Assembly: GCF_003710825.1 (NCBI RefSeq)
Contig: NZ_RHHQ01000007.1
Location: 423,903-487,902 of the forward strand
Length of the DNA: 64,000 bases
DNA from: Brevibacillus fluminis
Lineage (GTDB): Bacteria; Bacillota; Bacilli; Brevibacillales; Brevibacillaceae
Direction: 5' to 3'
Both the position numbers and the translations under genes were made by a program. The notes beneath the pieces are model-generated. The model was not told where the DNA came from and searched no databases. It was given only the letters and a program-made list of their open reading frames with translations. Numbering within the stretch: the first letter of the stretch is position 1; the number at the start of each line of letters is the position of its first letter. Below, piece after piece: positions 53,371 to 63,004 of this stretch.

Positions 53371-53541
53371 ATGCGCCAATCATTGAACGAAACGTTTGCC
53401 AATCAGTTGAATCGCCAGCCGTTTTCCGTTGATTTTCATGATAATCTGGAAAAAGAAGCCGCGTTGAACGATGTAGAGATGTCACAAGAGTTTGGCTTGT
53501 CCATTCGCGAGGTGCAGAAGCTGCGCCGAAACAAGAAGTGA
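53371..53541 (+). CDS. Small protein of 56 aa with HTH-like C-terminus
   Basis: ATG 53371 follows CAGGAGGATTCCT, an excellent ribosome site. The product begins MRQSLNETFANQLNRQPF and ends with MSQEFGLSIREVQKLRRNKK, where EFGLSIREVQKLRR looks like an HTH recognition unit. Acidic in the middle, basic at the end, no membrane segment. I do not recognise the family. It lies before hemZ in the same direction, 95 bases ahead. Confidence 0.8.
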   Translation: MRQSLNETFANQLNRQPFSVDFHDNLEKEAALNDVEMSQEFGLSIREVQKLRRNKK

Positions 53542-53636
53542 CCTGCTGCTTACGCCCGCATGTTCATTGATTGACCGCGCTTTTCGTGTTCGGTAAGATG
53601 GATGAGTACACGAGAAAAGCAGGTGAACACATACGA

Positions 53637-55139
53637 ATGATTCAAATACATTGCATTGGACATGCGTTTGAGCGAGAGGTCGGTTTTATTCTCGCTCTGT
53701 TTTTTGAAGATCCAGAGGTGACATACGTAACACAGCGGCAGGATGCAGCGCCGGAAGACTTGTACATTGAGCTGTCCTGCGCCCACACGACCGAAGGCGT
53801 ACAGGCTGAAGGGAAGCTCATCGGTCAAGTAGGTGAAAAAGAGTTTCGCTATTTCCGCCCGTATACCGTTCGCGAGGAAAAGGCGGAGCGCAAAACAGCT
53901 AAGCAAGCGATTAGCTACACGCTGCTGACGCTGTTGGAACAGTACACCGGAATCGAGCAGGGCTGGGGAATTTTGACCGGCATCCGTCCGACGAAGCTTT
54001 TGCATAAAATGCTGGCGCAAGGGACGCCGCGAGAAGAGGTACACCGCCATCTGCGCGAAGACTACATGATGCGTCCGTACAAGCTGTCACTTTTGCAGGA
54101 AATTGTCGATCGCCAGCTGGAGGTGGTACCCGACCTATACGACATCAGTCGGGAGCTTTCGGTATATATTGGCATTCCATTCTGTCCGACGAAGTGTGCA
54201 TACTGTACGTTTCCTGCTTATGCGATAAAAAGTCATACGGCATCGGTCAACCCGTTTCTGGAAGGGCTCCATTACGAGATTCGCGAGATGGGTAAATGGC
54301 TGACCAAGCACGATTTGCGCATCACCTCGCTCTATTTTGGCGGCGGGACGCCGACCAGTATAACGGCGGAAGATTTGGACGCATTGTTCGTCACGCTGCA
54401 TGAATCGTTTCCTCATATGGACAAGGTGCGCGAGCTGACGGTGGAGGCGGGCCGGCCGGATACGATCACACCCGAGAAGCTGGCTGTGATGAAAAAATGG
54501 AAAACCGACCGGATCAGCATCAATCCGCAATCGTTCACGCAAGAGACGCTGCAGGCGATCGGGCGTCACCATACCGTTGAGGAAACGATCGAAAAATACA
54601 AGCTGGCAACGGAATTGGGCTTTGAAAACATCAACATGGATCTGATCATCGGCTTGCCGAACGAGGGAATGGACGAATGGCGTCACAGTCTGGAGGAAAC
54701 GGCGAAGCTGATGCCGGCATCGCTCACCGTCCACACGCTGTCCTTCAAGCGCGCCTCGGAAATGACCCAAAACAAGGAACGATACAAGGTCGCTAGCCGT
54801 GACGAAATCCGCGCGATGATGGAGCTGGGCACGGAATGGACACAGGAAAACGGCTATTTGCCTTACTATCTCTATCGGCAAAAAAACATTTTGGGCAATT
54901 TGGAGAATGTGGGCTATTCGCTTCCCGGGAAGGAAAGCATCTACAACATCATGATCATGGAAGAGGTACAGACGATCCTCGGGCTCGGCTGTGGCGCCGT
55001 CTCCAAGCTAATGCAGCCAGGCAGCGAGCAGTTTACCCGCTTCCCCAATCCAAAAGATCCGAAAACCTACAATGACACATACCGTGAGCTCGTAGACGAA
55101 AAGATCAAGGCACTGGACGCCCTCTATCAATTTGCATAA
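53637..55139 (+). CDS. hemZ: Coproporphyrinogen dehydrogenase-like radical SAM protein HemZ
   Basis: From ATG 53637 the protein has 500 aa, like B. subtilis HemZ. A HemZ-specific N-terminal domain of about 160 aa precedes the radical SAM core with YIGIPFCPTKCAYCTFPAY (CxxxCxxC), LYFGGGTPTS and the HemN-like C-terminus with QKNILGNLENVGYS. It may act in anaerobic haem synthesis, although HemZ activity in Bacillus is debated. A longer in-frame ORF starts at 53571 but lacks a ribosome site. Confidence 0.92.
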   Translation: MIQIHCIGHAFEREVGFILALFFEDPEVTYVTQRQDAAPEDLYIELSCAHTTEGVQAEGKLIGQVGEKEFRYFRPYTVREEKAERKTAKQAISYTLLTLLEQYTGIEQGWGILTGIRPTKLLHKMLAQGTPREEVHRHLREDYMMRPYKLSLLQEIVDRQLEVVPDLYDISRELSVYIGIPFCPTKCAYCTFPAYAIKSHTASVNPFLEGLHYEIREMGKWLTKHDLRITSLYFGGGTPTSITAEDLDALFVTLHESFPHMDKVRELTVEAGRPDTITPEKLAVMKKWKTDRISINPQSFTQETLQAIGRHHTVEETIEKYKLATELGFENINMDLIIGLPNEGMDEWRHSLEETAKLMPASLTVHTLSFKRASEMTQNKERYKVASRDEIRAMMELGTEWTQENGYLPYYLYRQKNILGNLENVGYSLPGKESIYNIMIMEEVQTILGLGCGAVSKLMQPGSEQFTRFPNPKDPKTYNDTYRELVDEKIKALDALYQFA

Positions 55140-55151
55140 AGCATCTTAGCG

Positions 55152-55203
55152 ACAGGCTGTGAAGGCAGGCGTACGAAAGCGCAGGCCAGCACAGCCTGTT
55201 TGT
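55152..55203 (+). terminator. Weak terminator-like hairpin after hemZ
   Basis: ACAGGCTGTG (55152-55161) pairs with CACAGCCTGT (55190-55199), long loop, short T-run. Confidence 0.45.
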
Positions 55204-55225
55204 CAAAAATGGGCGCATGCACCGA

Positions 55226-55254
55226 TTGACAAGGCGTAGGAGCTCCAGTACGAT
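55226..55254 (+). promoter_or_regulatory. SigA promoter before the FadR-type regulator
   Basis: TTGACA (55226-55231) and TACGAT (55249-55254), spacing 17 bp. Confidence 0.8.
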
Positions 55255-55324
55255 GTAGGCAAAATGATTGCGCACAAATCCGGTCCGACCGGTCAGACTG
55301 AAAACAAGAAAGGAATCGGCAGCC

Positions 55325-56008
55325 ATGGTGATCGTGAGCGAAACGGTACAAAAATACTTGCTAGACTTCATCCGCAAAAAAGAGCTGAAGCCAGAGGACA
55401 AGCTCCCCTCGGAGCGCGAGCTGGTCAACATGCTCGAGGTAAGCCGATCGTCGATTCGCGAGGCATTGCAGACGTTGGCGGAGCAAGGAATCGTCGAGAA
55501 GCGGCCGGGAAAAGGCGTCTATATTAAAAAAAATCCGTTCCAAAACAATGGGGAGATTACGCAAACGCTGATGATGCTGGTTGATTTCACGAGCTCGCTT
55601 CACCTCTTGGAATTGCGTCAAGGGGTAGAGGGGGAGATCGCTCATCTGGCGGCCAAGCGGATCGAGAAAGCGGATATCCAAATTCTCGAGCAATCGATCG
55701 TGGATCTCGAGGTATGCATCAAAATGGACACACCGATCATCGTTCCAGATCTCGTCTTTCACAACACGCTTGCCCGTTCCACACAAAATGGCATCATTTT
55801 GCAGGTATATAATTCAATTGCCGAATTTTTCAAAAAAGTGCGGATTGAGATGGCCACCGAAGACGATGTGCACCAGGCGCTTTATTATCACAAGGAAATC
55901 TTGCAGGCCGTCAAAGCTGGTGACAGCGAACGCAGCAGCAAATGGATGAGGGAGCACATTGAGGACGTCAAACAGCACTACCAAAAGATGCTGAATCGTC
56001 TGCGCTAG
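55325..56008 (+). CDS. FadR-subfamily GntR regulator
   Basis: The 227-aa protein starts at ATG 55325 (AAAGGAA upstream). An N-terminal GntR winged helix (KPEDKLPSERELVNMLEVSRSSIREALQTLAEQGIVEKRPGKGVYIK) is joined to an FCD domain (LLELRQGVEGEIAHLAAKRI...DLVFHNTLARSTQNGIILQVY...YYHKEILQAVKAGD), whose Asp/His residues usually bind a metal and organic acid. The regulated pathway is not evident; neighbours are hemZ and bdbC. It has its own promoter. Confidence 0.92.
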   Translation: MVIVSETVQKYLLDFIRKKELKPEDKLPSERELVNMLEVSRSSIREALQTLAEQGIVEKRPGKGVYIKKNPFQNNGEITQTLMMLVDFTSSLHLLELRQGVEGEIAHLAAKRIEKADIQILEQSIVDLEVCIKMDTPIIVPDLVFHNTLARSTQNGIILQVYNSIAEFFKKVRIEMATEDDVHQALYYHKEILQAVKAGDSERSSKWMREHIEDVKQHYQKMLNRLR

Positions 56009-56117
56009 GTGAGGAAGAAAAATGGTAAAAAAGTTGTCACTAACTTAATGTTAGCACATATCTTTTTGTGATAAGATGGAAAAGCATCATCCAAAATCAA
56101 GATCGTAAGGAGTCACT

Positions 56118-56549
56118 ATGTCAAAACGGGATTCAACCATCGAACAAGCCTATTTCCTCTCTTTTGTCATTGCGGTGATTGCGACGCTCGGAAGCCTTTA
56201 TTTCTCAGAGGTGATGAAGTTCCTTCCGTGTGAGCTGTGCTGGTTTCAGCGGATTTTGATGTATCCGCTCACCATCCTGTTGGGCATCGCTGTCGTGCGC
56301 AAAGATTATAAACAGTCCCTCTATGTCACCGTCCTTTCGGTAATCGGCGGGCTTTTCTCCATCTATCACTACATGATTCAAAAGCTGCCAGCAATGCAGG
56401 AGCTCGGCAAATCCTGTGGCATCATCCCGTGCAACACTGACTATATCAATTGGTTTGGCTTCATCACCATTCCGATGCTGGCCTTGATTGCGTTTGTCCT
56501 GATCGCAGGACTGAATCTTTACATCTGGAAACAAACGAAGGGAGACTAA
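56118..56549 (+). CDS. bdbC: Thiol-disulfide oxidoreductase BdbC (DsbB-like)
   Basis: The 143-aa membrane protein has four helices and the two redox pairs CELC (FLPCELCWFQRILMYP) and CGIIPC, as in DsbB/BdbC. It passes electrons from the extracytoplasmic thiol oxidase to quinone. The neighbouring gene encodes a likely partner. AAGGAGTC precedes the ATG. Confidence 0.93.
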   Translation: MSKRDSTIEQAYFLSFVIAVIATLGSLYFSEVMKFLPCELCWFQRILMYPLTILLGIAVVRKDYKQSLYVTVLSVIGGLFSIYHYMIQKLPAMQELGKSCGIIPCNTDYINWFGFITIPMLALIAFVLIAGLNLYIWKQTKGD

Positions 56550-56552
56550 TTC

Positions 56553-57023
56553 ATGAAAAAACTGGTTATTTTTCTGGTCGCCATCGTCCTGGTTTTCATC
56601 GGCGGCATGGTGTACTCTGACTACTCTAACAAGCAAGCGGCACAAGGAAATCCGTATGGAAAAGAAACGTTGAATCCCGCCACGGTGGCACAGTTGAATG
56701 ATCCGCTCTATGACAACCAGATCGTGCCGGATGCGCTGAAAGAGAGACTGGCGAAAAAAGAAGACACCTATGTTTACTTCTACAGCCCGCTTTGTGAGCA
56801 CTGCGAGCGCACAACGCCGATTTTGGTTCCGGTAACGAAAGAATTGGGCATCGATATGAAAAAAAACAACGTGCTTGAATTCGATCAAAGTTGGGACGAT
56901 TATAAAATCACCGGAACACCGACGTTGATCCACTTCAAAGATGGCAAGGAAGTAGACCGCATCGAAGGCGAATACGCTGCGGACGATTTCAAAAAGTGGT
57001 TCGAAATGACGGCGAAGAAATAG
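56553..57023 (+). CDS. Membrane-anchored thioredoxin-like protein
   Basis: The 156-aa product has an N-terminal membrane anchor (LVIFLVAIVLVFIGGMVY) and a thioredoxin fold with active site YSPLCEHCERTTP (CEHC) and ITGTPTLIHFKDG (cis-Pro). It starts three bases after bdbC, so it probably works with BdbC in forming disulfides outside the cell. It lacks the inserted helical domain of DsbA/BdbD, so it is a thioredoxin-type partner rather than true BdbD. Confidence 0.88.
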   Translation: MKKLVIFLVAIVLVFIGGMVYSDYSNKQAAQGNPYGKETLNPATVAQLNDPLYDNQIVPDALKERLAKKEDTYVYFYSPLCEHCERTTPILVPVTKELGIDMKKNNVLEFDQSWDDYKITGTPTLIHFKDGKEVDRIEGEYAADDFKKWFEMTAKK

Positions 57024-57052
57024 CAGTTGGCAAAAACTCCACGCGAGCCCGC

Positions 57053-57081
57053 TTGACGATCATGTTTGATTTTGATATGAT
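57053..57081 (+). promoter_or_regulatory. SigA promoter for the hisS-aspS T-box transcript
   Basis: TTGACG (57053-57058) and TATGAT (57076-57081), spacing 17 bp. Confidence 0.82.
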
Positions 57082-57087
57082 TCGGAA

Positions 57088-57388
57088 ATAATTAGTGATG
57101 ATCTGATGACGGGACCAAGTACCTGCATGACGAGTAGCTAGAGAGGAAGTGTCGTGGCTGAAAGCACTTCTCTATGACGATGCAGCGAATGACCTCCACG
57201 AGGACTTCCGGTGAACGTATGATACCAGTAACCGGACAGCGTACGATCGGCGTTAACGATTTTGAAGTGGGATCATAAATATGATCCAAGCAGGGTGGCA
57301 CCACGGGAGCAAATGTGAAGCAACGCGAACATCTCTCGTCCCTGATATGGCGATTTTTTCGTCGTATCAGGGACGGGAGTTTTTTATT
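57088..57388 (+). ncRNA. T-box leader upstream of hisS-aspS
   Basis: Contains GAGTAGCTAGAGAGGAAGTG, GGCTGAAAGCACTTC in stem I, a specifier region GAATGACCTCCACGAGG (57187-57203), and the T-box AGGGTGGCACCACGG (57292-57306). The terminator is CTCTCGTCCCTGATA (57333-57347) pairing with TATCAGGGACGGGAG (57365-57379), then TTTTTT. The specifier could be GAC (Asp, 57191-57193) or CAC (His, 57197-57199); the geometry GAA-x-GAC favours Asp, but I cannot settle this by eye. Confidence 0.92.
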
Positions 57389-57416
57389 TTATCACGTTTT
57401 GTTGGAGGAAGCGCTT

Positions 57417-58715
57417 ATGGCCAAAATTCAAATTCCACGCGGCACGCAAGATGTCATGCCTGGGCAGGTCGAGCTGTGGCACTACATCGAGCAAAAAATG
57501 CGCGAGCTGTGCCACCGTTACAATTACGGAGAAATCCGAACGCCGATCTTCGAATCGACGGACCTGTTCCTGCGGGGTGTAGGCGAAACGACCGATGTCG
57601 TGCAGAAGGAAGTTTACTCGCTCGCATGGATCAAGGACAAACAAACGAAAGAGCTGACGCTCGGTGAAACGCAGCAGGAGGGGTTGACGCTCCGGCCTGA
57701 AAATACGGCGGGGGTTGTACGCTCCTATGTGGAGAACAAGCTTTACGGCGCGGCGAATCAGCCGACGAAATGGTACTACATCGGACCGATGTTCCGCCAC
57801 GAGCGTCCGCAAGCAGGACGCTTCCGCCAGTTCACCCAATTCGGCGTGGAAGCGATCGGATCAGCTGATCCAGCGATCGATGCCGAGGTCATCTCAATTG
57901 CGATCCGCCTGTATGAGGAGCTGGGGATCAAAGGGCTATCCGTTGAGCTAAACAGCGTCGGCACCCTTGAAGACCGCGCACGCCACCGCACGCACCTGAT
58001 GGCGTTTTTGGAAAATGTTCGCCATGATCTGTGTCCGGACTGCCAAGAGCGGATGGACCGCAACCCGCTGCGCGTGCTTGATTGCAAAGTGGAAAAATGC
58101 AAGACGCTGACAAAGGACGCCCCATCGATTTTGGAGCATCTGAGCGAAGAGTCTGCAGCTCACTTCCAGGCGGTGCAAGATTATTTGGCAGCGATCGGCA
58201 TTCCTTTCACCATCAACCCGCGGATGGTGCGTGGACTCGATTACTACACGCAAACAGCCTTTGAGATCAAAATGGCGGAAATCGGCGCAGTGGAAACGCT
58301 CTGCGGCGGCGGACGCTACAACGGGCTGGTTGCCGATCTCGGCGGCGAGGATATGCCGGGCATCGGTTTTGCGCTGAGCATCGAGCGACTGCTCTTGGCG
58401 CTGGAAAAGCAAGGGATCGCGCTTCCGGTGGAAACCGGGATCGATTGCTTCATCGTCGTGCAAACCGAGCAGGCGAAAGCGACCGCCTTCAAGCTGCTCG
58501 ACCAACTGAGGCAAGCAGGCGTGACCGCCGAAATGGATTACCTCGGGCGCAAAATGAAAGCCCAACTGAAAGCGTCGGACCGTCTGCAAGCGAAGTTTAC
58601 TGCTATTATCGGTGAATCCGAGCTGGCAAACGGAACCGTTGTCTTGAAAGAAATGGCGACCGGCGAGCAACGTGAATTGCCGCTGGGCGAGCTGGCAGGA
58701 GCAATACGGAAATAA
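57417..58715 (+). CDS. hisS: Histidyl-tRNA synthetase
   Basis: This 432-aa class II enzyme has IQIPRGTQDVMPGQ, motif 2 (MFRHERPQAGRFRQFTQFGVEAIGS), the HisA motifs VRGLDYYTQTAFEI and LCGGGRYNGLV, motif 3 GIGFALSIERLLL and a C-terminal anticodon domain. Starts at ATG 57417 after TTGGAGGAAG. Paired with aspS downstream of a T-box, as in Bacillus. Confidence 0.97.
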   Translation: MAKIQIPRGTQDVMPGQVELWHYIEQKMRELCHRYNYGEIRTPIFESTDLFLRGVGETTDVVQKEVYSLAWIKDKQTKELTLGETQQEGLTLRPENTAGVVRSYVENKLYGAANQPTKWYYIGPMFRHERPQAGRFRQFTQFGVEAIGSADPAIDAEVISIAIRLYEELGIKGLSVELNSVGTLEDRARHRTHLMAFLENVRHDLCPDCQERMDRNPLRVLDCKVEKCKTLTKDAPSILEHLSEESAAHFQAVQDYLAAIGIPFTINPRMVRGLDYYTQTAFEIKMAEIGAVETLCGGGRYNGLVADLGGEDMPGIGFALSIERLLLALEKQGIALPVETGIDCFIVVQTEQAKATAFKLLDQLRQAGVTAEMDYLGRKMKAQLKASDRLQAKFTAIIGESELANGTVVLKEMATGEQRELPLGELAGAIRK

Positions 58716-58751
58716 AACATACACAGTAGAGACAAAGTGGAGGGTTTAACA

Positions 58752-60539
58752 ATGGCAAGCATTTATCGCACCCTGTATTGCGGGGACGTGAGCAAGGCAC
58801 AAATCGGGCAGGAAGTTGTGCTCAATGGTTGGGTTCAAAAGCGTCGTGACTTGGGCGGCGTCATTTTCGTAGATTTGCGCGACCGCAGTGGTCTGGTGCA
58901 AGTAGTTTTCAACCCTGAGTATGATAAAGCGGCTTGGGAAAAAGCGGACCGCGTCCGCAGCGAATACGTTCTTTCCGTACGCGGAACAGTCGTAGCGCGC
59001 GCCGAAGAAGCGATCAACCCTAAGCTGAAAACAGGTGAGATCGAAGTCCACATCAATGAGATCACCATTTTGAACGAAGCGAAGACACCTCCGTTCCTGC
59101 TTGAAGACGACATCGAAGTCGATGAGCAGGTACGCTTGAAATATCGTTATCTGGACCTGCGTCGTCCGGAAATGCAAAAAACGTTCTTGCTGCGCAGCAA
59201 AGCGATGAAAGCATTCCGCGACTTCCTGGATCAAAACGGCTTCTTGGAAGTAGAAACGCCGATTCTCGGCAACAGCACACCAGAGGGAGCGCGCGATTAT
59301 TTGGTACCTTCCCGCGTGCATCCAGGCGAATTCTACGCACTTCCGCAATCACCGCAATTGTTCAAGCAGCTGCTGATGGTGTCGGGCTTCGAGCGTTACT
59401 ATCAAATCGCACGCTGCTTCCGCGACGAAGACTTGCGCGCTGACCGTCAACCTGAATTCACGCAGGTGGACATCGAGACTTCCTTCTTGCCGATGGAAGA
59501 ACTTCTGCCGATGATGGAGCAAATGGTCGCACATGTATTCAAAGCAACCGTCGGCATCGACGTTCCAACTCCATTCCCGCGCCTGACTTATGCGGAAGCG
59601 ATGGATCGTTACGGCTCCGACAAACCGGATGTGCGCTTTGGTATGGAATTGACCAGCATTTCCGACCTGGTGGAAAACTGCCAGTTCAAAGTGTTCGCAA
59701 GCGTAGTCGCTGGCGGCGGTCAAGTAAAAGGGATCAACGCAAAAGGCTGCGGCCACTATTCCCGCAAAGAAGCTGACGATCTGACCAAGTTCGTGAACCG
59801 CTACGGCGCGAAAGGATTGGCATGGATGGGCTTTAAAGACGGCGAAATCAAAGGGCCGATTGCCAAGTTCTTCAGCCCTGAAGAAATCGACGCGATCAAA
59901 GAGCGCATGGGAGCAGAAGAAGGCGACTTGCTGTTGTTCGTTGCCGACAAACCGAAAGTGGTCGCGGACGCACTCGGCGCACTGCGCAGCAAATTCGGCG
60001 CAGAGCTTGGCTTGATCAACAATGAAGAGTTCAAGTTCCTGTGGGTCGTTGACTTCCCATTGGTTGAGTGGGATGAGGAAGAAGGCCGCTATGTCGCACT
60101 GCACCATCCGTTCACTCGTCCAAAAGACGAAGACTTGCACCTGTTTGACACGAACCCTGGCCAAATGCGTGCGCAAGCGTACGACATGGTACTGAACGGC
60201 TATGAGCTGGGCGGCGGTTCGATGCGGATCTACAACCGTGACGTACAGGAAAAAATGTTCCAAGCGCTGGGGCATACTCCTGAGGGTGCGCGGGAAAAAT
60301 TCGGCTTCCTGCTGAATGCGTTCGATTACGGTACGCCGCCGCATGGCGGAATGGCGCTGGGTCTCGACCGCCTGATCATGCTCCTGGCTGGCCGTACCAA
60401 CCTGCGTGAAGTCATCGCGTTCCCGAAAACGGCGAGTGCCAGCGATTTGATGCTGAATGCACCGAGTGAAGTGGACGCTGCGCAGCTGAAGCAAATTCAC
60501 ATTGCAACAACAGCAGTAAAAGAAGAGGTTGAAGCGTAA
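58752..60539 (+). CDS. aspS: Aspartyl-tRNA synthetase
   Basis: The 595-aa bacterial-type enzyme has an N-terminal OB anticodon domain ([26 protein letters not shown]), class II motifs ([65 protein letters not shown]) and the bacterial GAD insertion (residues about 300-420). ATG 58752 follows GGAGGGTTTAACA. Whether it is discriminating or also charges Asn is not clear from sequence alone. Confidence 0.97.
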   Translation: MASIYRTLYCGDVSKAQIGQEVVLNGWVQKRRDLGGVIFVDLRDRSGLVQVVFNPEYDKAAWEKADRVRSEYVLSVRGTVVARAEEAINPKLKTGEIEVHINEITILNEAKTPPFLLEDDIEVDEQVRLKYRYLDLRRPEMQKTFLLRSKAMKAFRDFLDQNGFLEVETPILGNSTPEGARDYLVPSRVHPGEFYALPQSPQLFKQLLMVSGFERYYQIARCFRDEDLRADRQPEFTQVDIETSFLPMEELLPMMEQMVAHVFKATVGIDVPTPFPRLTYAEAMDRYGSDKPDVRFGMELTSISDLVENCQFKVFASVVAGGGQVKGINAKGCGHYSRKEADDLTKFVNRYGAKGLAWMGFKDGEIKGPIAKFFSPEEIDAIKERMGAEEGDLLLFVADKPKVVADALGALRSKFGAELGLINNEEFKFLWVVDFPLVEWDEEEGRYVALHHPFTRPKDEDLHLFDTNPGQMRAQAYDMVLNGYELGGGSMRIYNRDVQEKMFQALGHTPEGAREKFGFLLNAFDYGTPPHGGMALGLDRLIMLLAGRTNLREVIAFPKTASASDLMLNAPSEVDAAQLKQIHIATTAVKEEVEA

Positions 60540-60601
60540 GCGGTTTTCCCTTGGGTTAACTTGCACGCCCGCTTTTTCTTGTGTTACCATAACAATAACG
60601 A

Positions 60602-60788
60602 ATAAGCCCTGCGATGTACGTGCCTACCGATTGTTTTGAGCCACAAATGTTTTATCGGGAGTTTTGCGTCCGGCCGGCGAAGACATGCCTCGTTCGAGTG
60701 GAAGTCTGATGCTGGTCGGCCATGCACCCACCTGCTAGCTGGCAGGTTCAAAACTGAGGTACAGTACGGCATAACGGGGCTTTTTTTC
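60602..60788 (+). ncRNA. ssrS: 6S RNA (SsrS/BsrA type)
   Basis: Between aspS and tcdA, exactly where B. subtilis 6S-1 RNA lies. AAGCCCTGCGATG at the 5' side can pair with CATAACGGGGCTT at the 3' side, giving a long closing stem with the conserved TGCCTACCGATTGTTTTGAG near the 5' end and a bulged central region. The 3' closing strand runs into TTTTTTT. No ORF is credible here. 6S RNA binds SigA RNA polymerase and lowers transcription in stationary phase. Confidence 0.85.
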
Positions 60789-60844
60789 GCCATTTATCAA
60801 TCCTACTTTTCCGATTGAATATAAAGTGAAAGGTTGTTTCAGTT

Positions 60845-61600
60845 ATGTTGCATCAATTTTCACGCTGCGAATTAGCAATGGGTCCCGAAGGGCTCGAAAC
60901 GATGAAAAACAGTACCGTAGCGGTTTTGGGCGTTGGCGGCGTTGGATCGTTTACGGTTGAAGCATTGGCCAGAACTGGTGTCGGCAAACTGATCCTGATC
61001 GACAAAGACGTCGTGGACATCACGAACATCAACCGACAGATTCATGCCACGTTGCATACGATCGGTCAGCAAAAGACCGAGCTGATGAAAGAACGTATCG
61101 CCGCGATCAACCCGGAGTGCGAGGTCGTCACCATGCAAATGTTTTATGACGAAACCACTGCACCGGAATTGTTTGCCCACAAAATCGATTACATCGTGGA
61201 TGCGATGGACACGATGTCTGCCAAAATCCACCTTATCGTAGAAGCGAAAAAGCGCAACATTCCGATCATTTCCAGCATGGGTGCAGCCAATAAAATGGAC
61301 CCGACTCGTTTTGAAGTGACGGACATTTCCAAAACGAGCTATGATCCGATCGCCAAAGTACTGCGTCGCGAATTGAAAAATCACGGCATTTACAAAGGTG
61401 TGAAGGTTGTTTACTCCAAAGAAATTCCTGTAACGATCCATACCGATGTGCGTGAAAAAATCGTCACGAATCCAGACTCGCCGATTCGCAAGGTAAAGCA
61501 GCCTCCAGCGAGCAACGCGTTTGTTCCATCAGTTGCAGGTTTGATCTTGGCTAGCGTCGTGGTCCGGGATCTCTTGAATTGGCAGCCGGCTAAAGGGTGA
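60845..61600 (+). CDS. tcdA: tRNA threonylcarbamoyladenosine dehydratase TcdA
   Basis: The 251-aa E1-like enzyme has the ATP loop VLGVGGVGSFTVEALARTGVG, the DITNINRQ motif and a C-terminal FVPSVAGLILASVVVRDLL. It forms cyclic t6A in tRNA. Bacterial TcdA acts without a Cys-thioester. It lies between 6S RNA and rarA, as yrvM does in B. subtilis. The ribosome site is AAAGG, ten bases upstream. Confidence 0.95.
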   Translation: MLHQFSRCELAMGPEGLETMKNSTVAVLGVGGVGSFTVEALARTGVGKLILIDKDVVDITNINRQIHATLHTIGQQKTELMKERIAAINPECEVVTMQMFYDETTAPELFAHKIDYIVDAMDTMSAKIHLIVEAKKRNIPIISSMGAANKMDPTRFEVTDISKTSYDPIAKVLRRELKNHGIYKGVKVVYSKEIPVTIHTDVREKIVTNPDSPIRKVKQPPASNAFVPSVAGLILASVVVRDLLNWQPAKG

Positions 61601-61605
61601 GAAGT

Positions 61606-62946
61606 ATGATGGATGATCTGTTTTCGTTTTCGTATGAAGAAAAAGATTCAGGCCGAATGAAGCCGTTGGCGGCACGGATGCGTCCGAAAACAGTGGACGA
61701 GATCATCGGGCAGAGCGATATCATCGCGCCGGGCAAGCTTTTGCGCCGGGCGATCGAGGCTGACCATCTCTCGTCGCTTATTTTTTATGGGCCGCCGGGA
61801 ACAGGGAAAACCACGATGGCAAAGGTGATTGCCAATTCGACCAAATCGCACTTTGTGGAATTGAACGCGGTGACTGCCGGTGTCGCAGACATCCGGAAAG
61901 TGGTTGAAGAAGCGAGGGACAGGCTGGTCATGTCGTCAACGCGCACGACCTTGTTCGTCGATGAGATTCACAGATTCAACAAAGCGCAGCAGGATGCGCT
62001 TTTGCCATTTGTCGAGGAAGGAACGATCATTTTGATCGGGGCCACGACTGAAAATCCGTATTTCGAGGTTAACGCGGCACTGCTTTCCCGTTCGCAAATT
62101 TTCCGGCTGCATTCGCTCGACACGGATGAGCTGCGAGAAGTGATGCGGCGGGCGATAACCAATGAGAAGGACGGGCTCGGTGAATTATTTGTACGCGTGA
62201 CGCCCGAAGCGGAGGAGCATTTAATCCACTATGCGGAAGGCGATGCGAGACGTCTGTTGAACGCATTGGAGCTGGCAGCTTCCACGACTCCGCTGTCGGC
62301 CGACGGTTCCATCGAAATCACGCTGGACGTTGCAGTTGAATCGATTCAACGGCGGGCGGTTCGTTATGATAAGAATGGAGACAATCATTACGATACAATC
62401 TCTGCATTTATCAAATCGATTCGCGGCTCTGATCCTGATGCCGCGCTGTACTGGCTGGCCCGAATGATCGACGCGGGGGAAGATCACCGCTTTATCGCTC
62501 GCAGGCTGGTTATCTCGGCTTCCGAGGATATCGGCAATGCGGACCCGAATGCGGTGACGGTCGCGATATCTTGCTTTCAGGCGCTCGAACTGGTGGGCAT
62601 GCCGGAAGGACGGATTCCGCTTGCGCAGGCGACCACATACTTAGCATGCGCTCCGAAAAGCAATGCGGCCTACAACGGGATCAATCAAGCGCTCGCTCGT
62701 ATCCAAACCGACGGGCACAAGCCCGTTCCCATGCACTTGCGCGACCAGAGCTACAAGGGAGCGGCCAAACTTGGACATGGCGCTGGTTATTTGTACCCGC
62801 ACAATGATCCGGAAGGTTACATTCCGCAACAATACTTCCCCGACGGGGTTTCTTATCGGTTTTATCAACCGAAAGAGATTGGCTACGAAAATGAGATCCG
62901 CGTGCGTCAAGAAGGGCGCAAACAGCGCGATGAAAAGGGCGAATAG
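61606..62946 (+). CDS. rarA: Replication-associated recombination protein RarA (MgsA)
   Basis: This 446-aa AAA+ ATPase has Walker A GPPGTGKTT, Walker B LFVDEIHRF, sensor GATTENPYFEVN and the C-terminal MgsA tetramerisation region (RKQRDE end, GYLYPHNDPEGY). It acts at stalled replication forks. I start it at ATG 61606 with AGGGTGAG in front; a GTG at 61597 overlaps the end of tcdA. Confidence 0.95.
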   Translation: MMDDLFSFSYEEKDSGRMKPLAARMRPKTVDEIIGQSDIIAPGKLLRRAIEADHLSSLIFYGPPGTGKTTMAKVIANSTKSHFVELNAVTAGVADIRKVVEEARDRLVMSSTRTTLFVDEIHRFNKAQQDALLPFVEEGTIILIGATTENPYFEVNAALLSRSQIFRLHSLDTDELREVMRRAITNEKDGLGELFVRVTPEAEEHLIHYAEGDARRLLNALELAASTTPLSADGSIEITLDVAVESIQRRAVRYDKNGDNHYDTISAFIKSIRGSDPDAALYWLARMIDAGEDHRFIARRLVISASEDIGNADPNAVTVAISCFQALELVGMPEGRIPLAQATTYLACAPKSNAAYNGINQALARIQTDGHKPVPMHLRDQSYKGAAKLGHGAGYLYPHNDPEGYIPQQYFPDGVSYRFYQPKEIGYENEIRVRQEGRKQRDEKGE

Positions 62947-62964
62947 CGGATATTCATATAGGAA

Positions 62965-62995
62965 AAGCTCCTCATGGAAGTACCCATCAGGAGCG
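62965..62995 (-). terminator. Hairpin between rarA and the 57-aa reverse gene
   Basis: GCTCCT-ATGG pairs with CCAT-AGGAGC; TTTT on the minus-strand side, just beyond the small gene's stop. Confidence 0.6.
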
Positions 62996-63004
62996 TAAAA
63001 AAGG

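Noticed and set aside
59349..60590. A 413-codon open frame on the minus strand opposite aspS
   Set aside because: Antisense shadow of aspS caused by codon bias; no start signal and no recognisable motif.
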